The notes under the pieces are model-generated. The model was not told where the DNA came from. It worked only from the letters and a program-made list of their open reading frames with translations, and did not search any database. This document shows positions 30,118 through 39,528 of a stretch of 64,000 nucleotides of DNA, one piece after another; positions within the stretch are counted from its first letter, which is position 1, and every line of letters begins with the position of its first letter. The position numbers and the translations under genes were made by a program. This DNA comes from Geothermobacter sp964501815 (GTDB lineage Bacteria; Desulfobacterota; Desulfuromonadia; Desulfuromonadales; Geothermobacteraceae). The stretch is taken from contig CAZCUR010000003.1 of the NCBI GenBank assembly GCA_964501815.1, positions 1 through 64,000 on the forward strand, in the 5' to 3' direction.

Positions 30118-31005
30118 CTAGAGTATGCGCTGGCCGAAGGCGGAGGCGGCCAGGGAGACCGCCAGGCGAGCGGTGCGGTTACGCTCATCAAGGATGGGGT
30201 TGATTTCGACGATGTCGAGGGCGGCGAGCTTGCCGGTATCGGCGAGCATCTCCATCACCAGCTGGGCTTCGCGGTAGCTCAGTCCCCCCGGCACCGGCGT
30301 GCCGACCCCGGGGGCTTCGCGCGGATCGATGGCATCGACATCGAGACTGACATGGATGCGGTCGTGCCCGGCGAGATGCTCCAGGGCCTCGGACATGACC
30401 GTTCCCATGCCGCGCTCGTCGATATCCCGCATGGTCAGCACCCGGATACCGCTGGTGCGCAGGCGCTCCTTTTCGGCCGGGTCAAGATCGCGGATGCCGA
30501 GCAGAACAACATTTTCAGGATCGATGCGGCGGCTGCCGATGCCGGTCATCTCCGGCGGACCGTCCCCCATCAGGGCCGCCAGCGGCATGCCGTGGACGTT
30601 GCCCGAGGGCGAAGTCTGGGGCGTATTGAAATCGCCGTGGGCGTCGATCCAGAGCAAGCCGGCCGGCCGGTGTTCGATGGTGGCGGCCACCGTGCCGGCG
30701 GCGATGGAATGGTCGCCGCCCAGCGCCACGGGGACGGCGCCGTCGGCGTGGGCCTGCAGGCAGGCCCGGTACAGAGCGTTGCAGACCTGCGCGATCGCCG
30801 TCAGGTAGCAGCGGGGGTCGGCCGGGTCGAGGCTGTCGCGCACCGGAGCCGGCAGGTTGCCGGCGTCGACCACCTGGTGTCCGAGCCGGCGCAGGGCGCC
30901 GGACAGCCCGGCATAGCGCAGTGCGCCGGGACCGAGATCGACACCGCGCTGGTCCTGTCCCAGGTCCATCGGCACCCCGATAATCTGCACCTTGCGTTGC
31001 GGCAT
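30118..31005 (-). CDS. rocF: arginase-family ureohydrolase, probably arginase
   Basis: A 295-residue Mn-dependent ureohydrolase. Motifs: GGDHSIAAGT, WIDAHGDFNTPQTSPSGNVH (arginase-type substrate loop S-P-S-G-N-x-H-G-M-P) and VSLDVDAIDPREAPG. The loop favours arginase (arginine to ornithine and urea) over agmatinase. It starts four bases after the stop of the ornithine cyclodeaminase gene, so both probably act in one pathway. It precedes gnfR by 63 bases. Confidence 0.92.
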   Translation of the reverse strand: MPQRKVQIIGVPMDLGQDQRGVDLGPGALRYAGLSGALRRLGHQVVDAGNLPAPVRDSLDPADPRCYLTAIAQVCNALYRACLQAHADGAVPVALGGDHSIAAGTVAATIEHRPAGLLWIDAHGDFNTPQTSPSGNVHGMPLAALMGDGPPEMTGIGSRRIDPENVVLLGIRDLDPAEKERLRTSGIRVLTMRDIDERGMGTVMSEALEHLAGHDRIHVSLDVDAIDPREAPGVGTPVPGGLSYREAQLVMEMLADTGKLAALDIVEINPILDERNRTARLAVSLAASAFGQRIL

Positions 31006-31009
31006 GAGG

Positions 31010-32104
31010 TCAGTCCTTGAGATTGTTCCAGAGATTGACCATGAAATCCTGCACGTTGGTCAGGATCGCCTGGGCCTGGGCCGAGCCGCGGTTGGCCAGC
31101 TTGTCGGCGGAAAATTCGGCCATATCGACGATATAGAAGAAGACCGGACGGACACGGCCGTCCTCTTCCACCCGGTAACTGGGGACCATGTTGCCGAAGG
31201 CGATGGAGTGCAGCTGGGTCGCCAGCGCCATGACCACCGTCGCCTTGCGCGCGTGTACCCGCATGGCGTCCTGGGCCTCATAAACGTTGGCGATAACTTC
31301 CGGCAACGGCCCGTCGTCGCGGATGGAACCGGCCAGAACGTAAGGGACTTTCTGCTTCTCGCAGGCGTAGATGATGCCGTCCTGTATCTTCAGTTCCTCG
31401 ATGGCGGCGGCGATGGAGCCGGCCCGGCGCACCTCGTTGAGGACGTCGAGATGGTTGTAGTGCCCCAGCGGCTGCAGCTCCTGGCTGTAGATGTTCTGTC
31501 CCAGGCCGGTGCGAAAATAGCCCGCTTCGAGATCATGAGTCGCCAGAGCGTTGCCGGCCAGCAGGGCGTGGCAGTAGCCGTTCTCGATCAGCCCCTGCAT
31601 CGCCGCGCGGCTGTCCTGGTCGAAGGCGACCGCCGGGCCGAGAACCCAGACGATGTAGCCATGGTCCCGGTCGTGGCGCAGCACCTGGTAGAGTTCGTCG
31701 TAGCTGCGCGAAAAGGGGGTTTCGCGCGTGCCCCGGGTGCGGAAGGCGAACTTGTCGCTGGCGGCCTGCTCGGCGGAGATAAATCCCTCGGTGTGGACAT
31801 AGATGCCTTCCTCGCCGTTCTCCGTGCGTCCGACCACCACCTGCTGGCCCTTTTTCACCCGGCGCGCCTCGACCACCTCCAGGCGATCGCCGTCCAGCAC
31901 CAGCACCGAATCCATGCGGCTTTCCGGCGCCAGAACCCAGCGGCCGCCGCCCAGATGGACATACTCGGGGTAGTTGGAGGTGCCGTGAAAGTTGCGCGGC
32001 ACCACGCCGTCGGCCGGCGCCGGTTCGGTGCTGACCACCGGGGCGTTGGCCAGTTCGGGTCTGGAAAAATCAGGGTGACGGTAAGGCGGGATCAGTTCGG
32101 ACAT
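31010..32104 (-). CDS. archaeal-type ornithine cyclodeaminase (LOR/SDH-domain, TIGR00300-like)
   Basis: A 364-residue protein that I match to the TIGR00300 / LOR-SDH family. GYCHALLAGNALATHDLEAG, GHYNHLDVLNEVRRAGSI, VPYVLAGSIRDDGPLPEVIA, NVYEAQDAMR and ATQLHSIAFGNMVPS are its core stretches, including a nucleotide-binding fold. Archaeal members and the C-terminal part of cyanobacterial ArgZ/AgrE make proline and ammonia from ornithine. Directly followed by the arginase gene, it would complete arginine to ornithine to proline plus ammonia. GGAGG before the ATG sets the start. Confidence 0.85.
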   Translation of the reverse strand: MSELIPPYRHPDFSRPELANAPVVSTEPAPADGVVPRNFHGTSNYPEYVHLGGGRWVLAPESRMDSVLVLDGDRLEVVEARRVKKGQQVVVGRTENGEEGIYVHTEGFISAEQAASDKFAFRTRGTRETPFSRSYDELYQVLRHDRDHGYIVWVLGPAVAFDQDSRAAMQGLIENGYCHALLAGNALATHDLEAGYFRTGLGQNIYSQELQPLGHYNHLDVLNEVRRAGSIAAAIEELKIQDGIIYACEKQKVPYVLAGSIRDDGPLPEVIANVYEAQDAMRVHARKATVVMALATQLHSIAFGNMVPSYRVEEDGRVRPVFFYIVDMAEFSADKLANRGSAQAQAILTNVQDFMVNLWNNLKD

Positions 32105-32178
32105 ACGGCCTCCAAAAACGGGTGTTTGGCCAGACTATATCAAATTTTTCCGCTACCGTCCCGGCCTTTTGCGCCTCT

Positions 32179-32206
32179 TGGGGTCGGCGCCGATCCGGTC
32201 TATAAT
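32179..32206 (+). promoter_or_regulatory. sigma-70 promoter close to the bioA start
   Basis: TTGGGG (32179-32184), 17 bases, then a perfect TATAAT (32201-32206). The start of transcription would fall near 32213, practically at the bioA ATG at 32214, so the mRNA could be leaderless; no ribosome site is visible. Confidence 0.65.
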
Positions 32207-32213
32207 GCCTTCC

Positions 32214-33515
32214 ATGATATCCATGAAGAAAACCGATTACGACAGCCTGCTCGCCTTCGACCGCGAGCATATCTGGCATCCCTATGCCGCCATGAACAGC
32301 GACCTGCCGGTCTATCCGGTGGTCTCGGCATCCGGGGTGCGTCTGAAGCTCGCCGACGGCCGTGAACTGATCGACGGCATGGCCAGCTGGTGGTCGGCCA
32401 TCCACGGCTACAACGTGCCGGAACTCAACGCCGCCGCCACCCGGCAGCTGGAGCACATGGCGCACGTGATGTTCGGCGGCCTGACCCACCCGCCGGCGGT
32501 CGAGCTGGCGCGTCTGCTCATCGAGCTGACCCCCAAACCACTGCAGCATGTCTTTTTCGCCGACTCCGGTTCAGTCTCGGTTGAGGTCGCCATCAAGATG
32601 GCGCTGCAGTACTGGTACAGCCGCGGCCGGCCGGAAAAGCACCGGCTGCTGACCATCCGCAACGGCTACCACGGCGACACCTTCGGCGCCATGGCGGTCT
32701 GCGACCCCGACACCGGCATGCACTCCATCTGGAAGGGGATTCTGCCGCGGCATCTGTTCGCGCCGGCGCCCCAAAGCCGCACCGACGCCGACTGGCATGA
32801 CGAGGATATCCGTGAACTCGAAGCGCTGGCGGCAAAGCACAGCAGCGAACTGGCCGCCGTCATTCTGGAGCCGGTGGTTCAGGGAGCCGGCGGCATGCGT
32901 TTCTATGCTCCGGAATACCTGCGTCGGGTGCGGGCCATCTGCGACCGTTATGGGCTTTTGCTCATCGCCGATGAAATCGCCACCGGCTTCGGCCGCACCG
33001 GCCGGATGTTCGCCTGCGAGCATGCCGGTATCAGTCCCGACATTCTCTGTGTCGGCAAGGCCCTGACCGGCGGCTACCTGACTCTTGCGGCCACCCTGGC
33101 CACCACCGAGGTGGCCGAGACAATCTCCCGGGGCGAGCCGGGTGTTTTCATGCACGGCCCGACCTTCATGGGCAATCCGCTTGCCTGCAGCATCGCCGCC
33201 GCCAGCATCCGCCTGCTGCTGTCCAGTCCATGGCAGGAGCGCATCCAGACTCTGGGACAGGGGCTGAAACGGGGCCTGGCCCCCTGCCGGGAGCTGCCCG
33301 GCGTTCGGGATGTGCGTGTTCTTGGCGGCATCGGCGTGGTGGAGCTGAAACAGCCGGTTCCGATGCGCACCATCGTGCCGCAATTCGTCAAGGAAGGGGT
33401 CTGGGTGCGCCCCTTTGGCCGCCTGGTCTATCTGATGCCCCCCTATGTCATCAGCGGCGAAGATTTGGCCCATCTGACCCAGGCCGTCTTTCGGACCCTG
33501 GCTGAACAGGGATGA
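32214..33515 (+). CDS. bioA: adenosylmethionine-8-amino-7-oxononanoate aminotransferase
   Basis: A PLP-dependent class III aminotransferase of biotin synthesis (KAPA to DAPA) with S-adenosylmethionine as amino donor. HIWHPYAAM, MASWWSAIHGYNVPELN (the WW pair typical of BioA), FADSGSVSVEVAIKMALQYW, LLIADEIATGFGRTG, and CVGKALTGGYLTLAATL with the PLP Lys are visible. About 433 residues. The start is uncertain between ATG 32214 and 32223; neither has a ribosome site. Alone, no other bio gene nearby. Divergent from the ornithine cyclodeaminase gene. Confidence 0.95.
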   Translation: MISMKKTDYDSLLAFDREHIWHPYAAMNSDLPVYPVVSASGVRLKLADGRELIDGMASWWSAIHGYNVPELNAAATRQLEHMAHVMFGGLTHPPAVELARLLIELTPKPLQHVFFADSGSVSVEVAIKMALQYWYSRGRPEKHRLLTIRNGYHGDTFGAMAVCDPDTGMHSIWKGILPRHLFAPAPQSRTDADWHDEDIRELEALAAKHSSELAAVILEPVVQGAGGMRFYAPEYLRRVRAICDRYGLLLIADEIATGFGRTGRMFACEHAGISPDILCVGKALTGGYLTLAATLATTEVAETISRGEPGVFMHGPTFMGNPLACSIAAASIRLLLSSPWQERIQTLGQGLKRGLAPCRELPGVRDVRVLGGIGVVELKQPVPMRTIVPQFVKEGVWVRPFGRLVYLMPPYVISGEDLAHLTQAVFRTLAEQG

Positions 33516-33616
33516 AGCCTGGCGAGCACCGCCCCTTCTGCTATGCTTGAATCAACTGCAACGACCACCTCCCGGACGGGTTGACCTTCCGCCGGGACTG
33601 GAAATTCCGGTCCACT

Positions 33617-35347
33617 ATGCCCTTCCTGCACCTGTTTACCGCTCTGGCGGTCATTTTGCTCGCCGCCCTGGTCGGCGGCCGCATCGCGGCGCGTTTGCGC
33701 CTGCCGCGGGTCACCGGCTATCTTCTGGCCGGCCTGCTGATCGGTCCGTCCCTGGCCCACATCACCGGCTGGCCCGAACTGGTACCGGCCGATGCCCTGA
33801 AGGAACTGCAGGTGGTCGGCACCCTGGCCCTGGCGGTCATCATGGTCAACATCGGCGGCCAGTTCCGTACCGACCAGCTGCGGCGCTACCGGCGCCGCAT
33901 CGTCGTCTTCTCCCTGAGTGAAAACCTGGCCACCTTCGTCTGCGTTGCTTTCGGCACCCTGGGGGGCAATCTGGCATTTCTGCGCCTTGAGGTCGCCAAT
34001 CTCGGCCTTTTCGGCACCTCCCTGGCGCTGGCGCTGCTGCTCGGCCTGATCGCCATGGCGACAGCCCCGGCCGCAACCCTGATGGTGGTGCGTGAATACG
34101 AGGCGAGCGGTCCGGTCACCAACACCCTTTTGACCCTGATCGGACTGAACAATCTCGCCTCGGTCATCCTGTTTCTGATCGCCGAACACCTGATCGTGCA
34201 CGGCGTTCACGACCTTCTGATCCTGGCACGGCTCCTGTTCGCCCCCATCCTGATCGGTGCCGTGCTGGGGTTCGTGGTCTCGGTCTGGACCCAGAAGCTG
34301 GAACAGGTGACCGAATACAAGATTCTGCTGCTGGGCGGTGTCGCCACCTGCGTCGCCGCCTGCAGCGCCCTTGATGTCGACAGCCTGCTGGCCAGCCTGG
34401 TCCTTGGTATGGTCCTGGCCAACAGCTCGCCGCGCTGGCACCGGCTGGTCGAAGCCCTGCGCCAGATCGACTATCCGCTCTACGTCATCTTTTTCGTGCT
34501 TGCCGGCGCCAACCTTCACCTCGACACCCTGGTTCAAATCGGCCTTCTGGGCCTCGTCTACGTCCTGATGCGGATTGCCGGCAAACTGGCAGGCGCCTGG
34601 CTCGGCGCCCGGCTGGGAGAGTTCGGGCCGGCGCACAGACGCTGGATGGGCATGACCCTGATGGCCCAGGCCGGCGTCGCCATCGGCCTGTCTGAAGGGC
34701 TGGCCGCCGCCTGGCCGGAAGGGGGTCACCTGGTCCAGACGGTGGTCCTGGGGGCCGTGGTCCTGTTCGAAATCGGCGGGCCGCTGGCGGTGCGCCACGG
34801 TCTGGTACACAGTGGTGAGGTCCCCCTGCTCTCTCTTTTGAGCAAGCAGGCGCCCCAGGGGGCCCTGGAAGGTCTCCACTCCGTCGTCCATCACTTCCGC
34901 GCCGCCCTCGGCCTGCCGGCCGGTCACAAGGTCGACCATCCCGGCGACATCCTGGTCCGTCACATCATGCGCCGCAATGTCGAAACCATTCGCAACGATA
35001 CCGGCTATCACGAACTGCTGCGTCTGGTGGCCCACAGCAGCTACGACCGCTTTCCGGTGGTCGACCGGGAAGATCGGTTCATCGGCATGGTCGACTATAC
35101 CGAAATCCGCAGCCTGCTGTTTGAACCCGACCTGGCCAGTCTGGTGGTTGCCAGCGACCTGGTCTCTCCGACGGCACTGACCGTCACCCCGGACCTGTCC
35201 CTGAAAGACGTTCTCGACCTCTTTCACCAGCATCGGGATGTCAGCTATGTACCGGTGGTTGCCCAAGAGGACCCACAGCGCCTGCTCGGCATTTTGAGCC
35301 AGAACGATGTCCTGGCCGCGTTCCGCCGGCTTGCCGAGGACGCCTGA
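33617..35347 (+). CDS. CPA2-family cation/proton antiporter with two CBS domains
   Basis: About 576 residues: some twelve membrane segments with KefB-like N-terminus (LPRVTGYLLAGLLIGPSLAH), MVNIGGQF and a central ATAPAATLMVVREYE, followed by a cytosolic C-terminus with two CBS motifs (HIMRRNVETIR... and DLVSPTALTVTPDLSLKDVL). CBS pairs often bind adenine nucleotides and gate transport. There is no TrkA-N domain, unlike KefB itself. ATG at 33617 is chosen over the upstream TTG because the signal-like first helix begins here; no strong ribosome site is seen. Ion specificity unknown. Confidence 0.86.
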   Translation: MPFLHLFTALAVILLAALVGGRIAARLRLPRVTGYLLAGLLIGPSLAHITGWPELVPADALKELQVVGTLALAVIMVNIGGQFRTDQLRRYRRRIVVFSLSENLATFVCVAFGTLGGNLAFLRLEVANLGLFGTSLALALLLGLIAMATAPAATLMVVREYEASGPVTNTLLTLIGLNNLASVILFLIAEHLIVHGVHDLLILARLLFAPILIGAVLGFVVSVWTQKLEQVTEYKILLLGGVATCVAACSALDVDSLLASLVLGMVLANSSPRWHRLVEALRQIDYPLYVIFFVLAGANLHLDTLVQIGLLGLVYVLMRIAGKLAGAWLGARLGEFGPAHRRWMGMTLMAQAGVAIGLSEGLAAAWPEGGHLVQTVVLGAVVLFEIGGPLAVRHGLVHSGEVPLLSLLSKQAPQGALEGLHSVVHHFRAALGLPAGHKVDHPGDILVRHIMRRNVETIRNDTGYHELLRLVAHSSYDRFPVVDREDRFIGMVDYTEIRSLLFEPDLASLVVASDLVSPTALTVTPDLSLKDVLDLFHQHRDVSYVPVVAQEDPQRLLGILSQNDVLAAFRRLAEDA

Positions 35348-35368
35348 CACACCTGCGGTTTCGCCACC

Positions 35369-35405
35369 AAAAAAGGGGCGGCCCTCTGGCAGGGCTGCCC
35401 CTTTT
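35369..35405. terminator. bidirectional terminator between the antiporter and cpoB
   Basis: AAAAGGGGC (35371-35379) pairs with GCCCCTTTT (35397-35405) around an inner GCCCT/AGGGC helix; A-run and T-run on the two sides serve both convergent genes. Confidence 0.9.
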
Positions 35406-35432
35406 CCGCGTCGAACTTCAGGTGCAAAAGCG

Positions 35433-36230
35433 CTACTTCTTCATCAGCTCCTTTGCCTTGGCCGCCTCCGGTGATTTCGGAAAACGCTCGATCAGCTTGC
35501 CCCAGATGGCCTTTGCGTTCCCGGCATCCCCCAGCGCCCTGAAGGCCAGGCCCTGCTTGAGCAAAGCCGAGGCCACCTTGGGATGGTCGCCGAATTTTTC
35601 AATGACATCCTGAAACTGCAGAATGGCATTTTCATACTTCTTCTCGCCATACCAGGCCTCGCCGATCCAGTAGGTGGCGTTCACCGCCAGGGCGTGGTCG
35701 GGCCAGCGCTTGAGAAAATCGGTCATCACCGCCCTGCCGCCGGCAAAGTCGGTACCGGCCCGGATCAGGTCGAGCCCCTTCTGGTAGACCGATTCCGGGG
35801 TCTGCGCTTCGGGAGGGGCCTGCGCGGCAGCAGGCACCTCGGATTTGCGGGCTTCAAGAGCGGCCAGACGTTCTTCCAGGGCCTTGACCTTGAAGCGCAG
35901 CTCTTCCTGGAGGGCATTGATCTGCTGCTCAAGTTTTCTGCGGTCGGCAGCCTGTTCCTCCACCTGGCCCTGCAGGGTCAGAACCTGCTGGCGAAACGCG
36001 TCAAAATCGGCGCGCATGTCCGCCTGACTGCGGGCAAGAGCCTGCATCTGGTCGCCACCGCCGCCGGAAACCTCCTTGCGCAGCGCGACCACGGCCCGCT
36101 CGCTTTCTGCCAGCCGACGCTTCATCTCGTTCAGATCACTGCGTATCTTGTCCACCTGCCGGCTGTCGACACAACCACCAATGACCAGAAGGGCGGCAAA
36201 GAGCAAAATCAGTGTTCGCATTCGGTTCAT
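35433..36230 (-). CDS. cpoB: CpoB/YbgF-type lipoprotein with TPR repeats
   Basis: A 265-residue envelope protein. The lipobox LVIGGC places the lipidated Cys near residue 20; a long coiled coil follows (about 25-130), then Ala/Pro-rich linker and three TPR-like repeats (SVYQKGLDLI..., ALAVNATYWIGEAWYGEKKY, PKVASALLKQGLAFRALGDA). CpoB links the Tol system to peptidoglycan synthesis during division. Last gene of the tol set; a terminator separates it from pal. In E. coli CpoB is periplasmic, here apparently a lipoprotein, common outside enterobacteria. Confidence 0.92.
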   Translation of the reverse strand: MNRMRTLILLFAALLVIGGCVDSRQVDKIRSDLNEMKRRLAESERAVVALRKEVSGGGGDQMQALARSQADMRADFDAFRQQVLTLQGQVEEQAADRRKLEQQINALQEELRFKVKALEERLAALEARKSEVPAAAQAPPEAQTPESVYQKGLDLIRAGTDFAGGRAVMTDFLKRWPDHALAVNATYWIGEAWYGEKKYENAILQFQDVIEKFGDHPKVASALLKQGLAFRALGDAGNAKAIWGKLIERFPKSPEAAKAKELMKK

Positions 36231-36245
36231 GGCCTCACCTCAAGC

Positions 36246-36271
36246 AAAAAGGGCCGCGCATGGCGCGGCCC
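36246..36271 (-). terminator. terminator between pal and cpoB
   Basis: GGGCCGCGC (minus 36271-36263) pairs with GCGCGGCCC around three bases and is followed by five T (36250-36246). It probably lowers cpoB expression relative to pal. Confidence 0.8.
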
Positions 36272-36295
36272 CGGTCGGACGTGAACTGCTTTGGT

Positions 36296-36853
36296 TTACC
36301 GGACCGCCTTGAATTCGGCCCGGCGGTTTTTGGCCCAGGCCTCCTCGTTGTGGCCCGGATCGAGGGGCATCTCCTCACCGTAGCTGATGATGCTCAGCCG
36401 GTCGGCGGGGACCCCGAGCGAGACCAGATAGTCACGGGCGGCCACGGCGCGGCGCTCACCCAGGGCGAGGTTGTATTCATCGGAACCACGCTCGTCGCAA
36501 TGTCCTTCGATGCGCACCTTCAGGTCAGGGTTGGCCTTGAGCAGCGCAGCATTGGCGGCGAGAATGTCGCGTGCTTCGGGGGACAGGGTGAACTGGTCAA
36601 AATCGAAATGAATCCGCTGCAGCTGGCGGGCAACGGCCTCCAGGTCTGCCGGCACCTGGTCCTGAACCGCACTCTCGGTCACCTGCTGGCCGGCAACCCC
36701 GCTCGGCTGTTCACTGGCGACCTGGGTTTCCTGAACCGGCTGCTGGACGGCGGTTTCCGTCTCTGTCACTGCCGGCTTTTTGGCGCAACCAACCACCAAC
36801 AGGGAACACAGCGCGACCATGGCAATCCACTGCAAAACGACAATTTTCCTCAT
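36296..36853 (-). CDS. pal: peptidoglycan-associated lipoprotein Pal
   Basis: A 185-residue outer membrane lipoprotein with lipobox LLVVGC (Cys near 23), a Thr/Gln/Val-rich linker and an OmpA-like domain: IHFDFDQFTLSPEARDIL, then VRIEGHCDERGSDEYNLALG (peptidoglycan diaminopimelate-binding Asp and Arg) and RLSIISYGEEMPLDPGHNEE. It anchors the outer membrane to the wall with TolB. ATG at 36853 has AAAGGAG upstream; the in-frame extension to 36967 is not used. Confidence 0.96.
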   Translation of the reverse strand: MRKIVVLQWIAMVALCSLLVVGCAKKPAVTETETAVQQPVQETQVASEQPSGVAGQQVTESAVQDQVPADLEAVARQLQRIHFDFDQFTLSPEARDILAANAALLKANPDLKVRIEGHCDERGSDEYNLALGERRAVAARDYLVSLGVPADRLSIISYGEEMPLDPGHNEEAWAKNRRAEFKAVR

Positions 36854-36973
36854 GGTGTTCCACTCCTTTCGAACGGCTATCGTCAAAAGACTTTTTTGTT
36901 CCAATGAAACTAAAACAGCTCGATTATACAGAACGACTGTGAAAAGACAAGGAATTCCGCCCCGCAAGGCCCG

Positions 36974-38266
36974 TCAGTAGCGCGGCGACCAGGCCGGGTG
37001 GTTGCAGTTTCCGGCCTTCGGCGTGATATTCCAGCTGCCGGTGCCGTCGGCGCGCATGAGGAAGAGCTCCTTGCGGCCCGAGGCATCCGATGAATAGACA
37101 AGGTAGCGCCCATCCGGGCTCCAGCGCGGATGTTCCTTGTTCCCGGGGCCGAAGGTCAGGCGTCGTTCGTCGCTGCCGTCGGGACGAATGGTGTAGATAT
37201 CGAACCGACCGTCCTGTTTGCGGGTAAAGGCGATACGGTCCCCCTTGGGCGACCAGGCCGGGGTGGCGTTGTACTTGCCTTCCAGGGTCAGCCTTCGCAC
37301 GCTGCCATCGGCCTCGCGAATAAAGATATGGGGATTGCCGCGCCGGTTGGAGACAAAAGCGAGCCGGCGACCATCGGGTGCCCAGCTTGGGTCGATGTCG
37401 ATACCCCAGTGCCGGGTCAGGCGCTGAAGAATTTTGCCTGAAGCCTCCAGCAGATAGATTTCCGGGTCACCATCCTTGGACAGGGTCAGGGCGATGTGAT
37501 CGTCCACCGGACTGAAACGCCCGCCGACATTGAGCCCTTTGCGGCTGGAGATGCGCCGCTCCCTGCCGGTATAGATCTCCTTGAGATAGAGGTTGGTGTT
37601 GCCGTCCCGGTAGCTGGTGAAAAGGACCTTGCGGCCGTCGGCGGAAAAGTCGGGGTTGAGCACAATGGAGCGATGGTTGGTGAGCCGCACGGGGTTGTGG
37701 CCGTCCACATCCATCACATATAGCTCTTTGCGGCCGGTGGCATCGCTGACAAAGGCGATGCGGGTCGAAAACGGTCCCGGCTCACCGGTCAGCACCTTGA
37801 GCACCTGATCGGCAAAGGTGTGGGCCATGCGCCTCACATCCCGAACTCGGCCGACATAGCGACGGCCGTCGAGCAGGCGCCGGGCACGGACATCAAACAG
37901 GCGCGCCTCGATAATCAGCTGCTCGCCAACCACCCGGTAGCCGCCCTTGATGAGCATTTCAGCGCCAAGCAGGCGCCATTCGGCAAAATCGATGTCGATG
38001 GACAGAAGTCCGGGGCGGCCGGCGTCAGCGAGAAAGGCCCGGCGGTCGATCAGGCGGAACAGCCCGGAAAAGACCAGGTCGTTTTCCAGCACCTGGTTGA
38101 ATTCGGCAATCAGCTCCGGTTGCCCCTGAGTCTCCAGGGAAAGAAAAGGGACCAGCGCCAGGGGTATTTCCTGTTGCCCCGGAGCACTGATTTCGATCTC
38201 GGCCCGGACCGGCAGGGCCCAGGCCAGAAGAACCAACAGAAGCCAAAACCGGCGGATTGCGTTCAC
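36974..38266 (-). CDS. tolB: Tol-Pal translocation protein TolB
   Basis: A 430-residue periplasmic protein: signal peptide (LLLVLLAWALPVRA), an N-terminal alpha/beta domain and a six-bladed beta-propeller with repeated WSPDGR-type motifs (NPDFSADGRKVLFTSYRDGN, DPSWAPDGRRLAFVSNRRGN, PAWSPKGDRIAFTRKQDGR, HPRWSPDGRYLVYSSDASGR). It overlaps tolA by four bases (ATGA). It carries Pal to septal sites by force from TolQRA. Confidence 0.96.
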   Translation of the reverse strand: MNAIRRFWLLLVLLAWALPVRAEIEISAPGQQEIPLALVPFLSLETQGQPELIAEFNQVLENDLVFSGLFRLIDRRAFLADAGRPGLLSIDIDFAEWRLLGAEMLIKGGYRVVGEQLIIEARLFDVRARRLLDGRRYVGRVRDVRRMAHTFADQVLKVLTGEPGPFSTRIAFVSDATGRKELYVMDVDGHNPVRLTNHRSIVLNPDFSADGRKVLFTSYRDGNTNLYLKEIYTGRERRISSRKGLNVGGRFSPVDDHIALTLSKDGDPEIYLLEASGKILQRLTRHWGIDIDPSWAPDGRRLAFVSNRRGNPHIFIREADGSVRRLTLEGKYNATPAWSPKGDRIAFTRKQDGRFDIYTIRPDGSDERRLTFGPGNKEHPRWSPDGRYLVYSSDASGRKELFLMRADGTGSWNITPKAGNCNHPAWSPRY

Positions 38267-39095
38267 TGTTGCAGTTCCTTCAGATTGAAGACAATGGTTT
38301 CGCGAATCTCGTGTCCGGGCGGCGGCTCGAGCCGGTCGACGCTGCGAATCGCCCGGGTCACCGAGCTGTCGAACAGCCGGTCGCCCGATTCCTTTGTCAC
38401 CGTGTAATCGCGCAGATAGCCGCGGGCGTCGTAGACCACTTCAACCGTCGTTTCCAGGTCCAGCCCCCCGACCTGGTAGGGCGACAGGGCCCAGGCCTGC
38501 TTGTAGGCCTGCTGCAGCCAGAGCCGGTAGCCGACCCCCTGCTGGTCACCGGTCCCCTTTTCCTCGCCGAGCGGCGCGTCGCTCGCGGCGCTGCGTGTGT
38601 CCTTGGCGGCCAAAGCGGCCAGCTGCTGTTTAAGCGCCTCCCTCTCTTTGGCCCGTCTCAGTTTGTCGATGGCGCTCTCGACCTGGCGATAATCCTGCTT
38701 CGGCACGGCCTTCGGCTTCGGTTTGGCCGGTTTCGTCCTGATAACCGGGGCTTTGGGGGCCACTTTTTTGACCACCTTTTTGACCACCGGTTTGGGTTTC
38801 GGCCTGGGCTTGGGTTTCGGTTTGGCAGCAACTTTCTTGACCACTTTTTTCGCGGTCTTTTTCTTTTTCACCCGGCCGTCGGGCCGACCGGCCTGCGGTC
38901 GGGCCACCGGCAGGTTGACCAGGTCGACCATGTAGGCCGGGGGCGGCGGCGCGGACCGGTGCGGGACCAGATAGCCGCCGAACACCAGGCCGATCAGCAG
39001 ATGCAGCACCAGGGAAGCGGCCAGCATGGTCCCCAGCCCGGGATCGCGGCCGGCCGCATCGGTGCGCCAACGCCGATTATCCCTTCCTGCGGATT

Positions 39096-39099
<4 letters not shown>
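38263..39099 (-). CDS. tolA: TolA/TonB-like periplasm-spanning protein
   Basis: A 278-residue protein: one N-terminal membrane helix (MLAASLVLHLLIGLVFGGYL), then a long Lys/Pro/Val-rich stretch with repeats such as VVKKVVKKV and KPKPKPRPKPKP spanning the periplasm, a helical region and a C-terminal TonB_C/TolA-III-like domain (YRLWLQQAYKQAW..., TTVEVVYDARGYLRDYTV). The Lys-Pro spacer is more TonB-like than the Ala-rich helix of E. coli TolA, but the position between tolR and tolB makes it TolA. Overlaps tolR and tolB by four bases each. Confidence 0.92.
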
Positions 39100-39524
<425 letters not shown>

Positions 39525-39528
39525 GGCC

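Noticed and set aside
33443..35350. A 635-codon minus-strand frame opposite the antiporter
   Set aside because: Gln/Asp/Gly-rich mirror of a membrane protein gene; the plus strand has clear membrane segments and CBS motifs.
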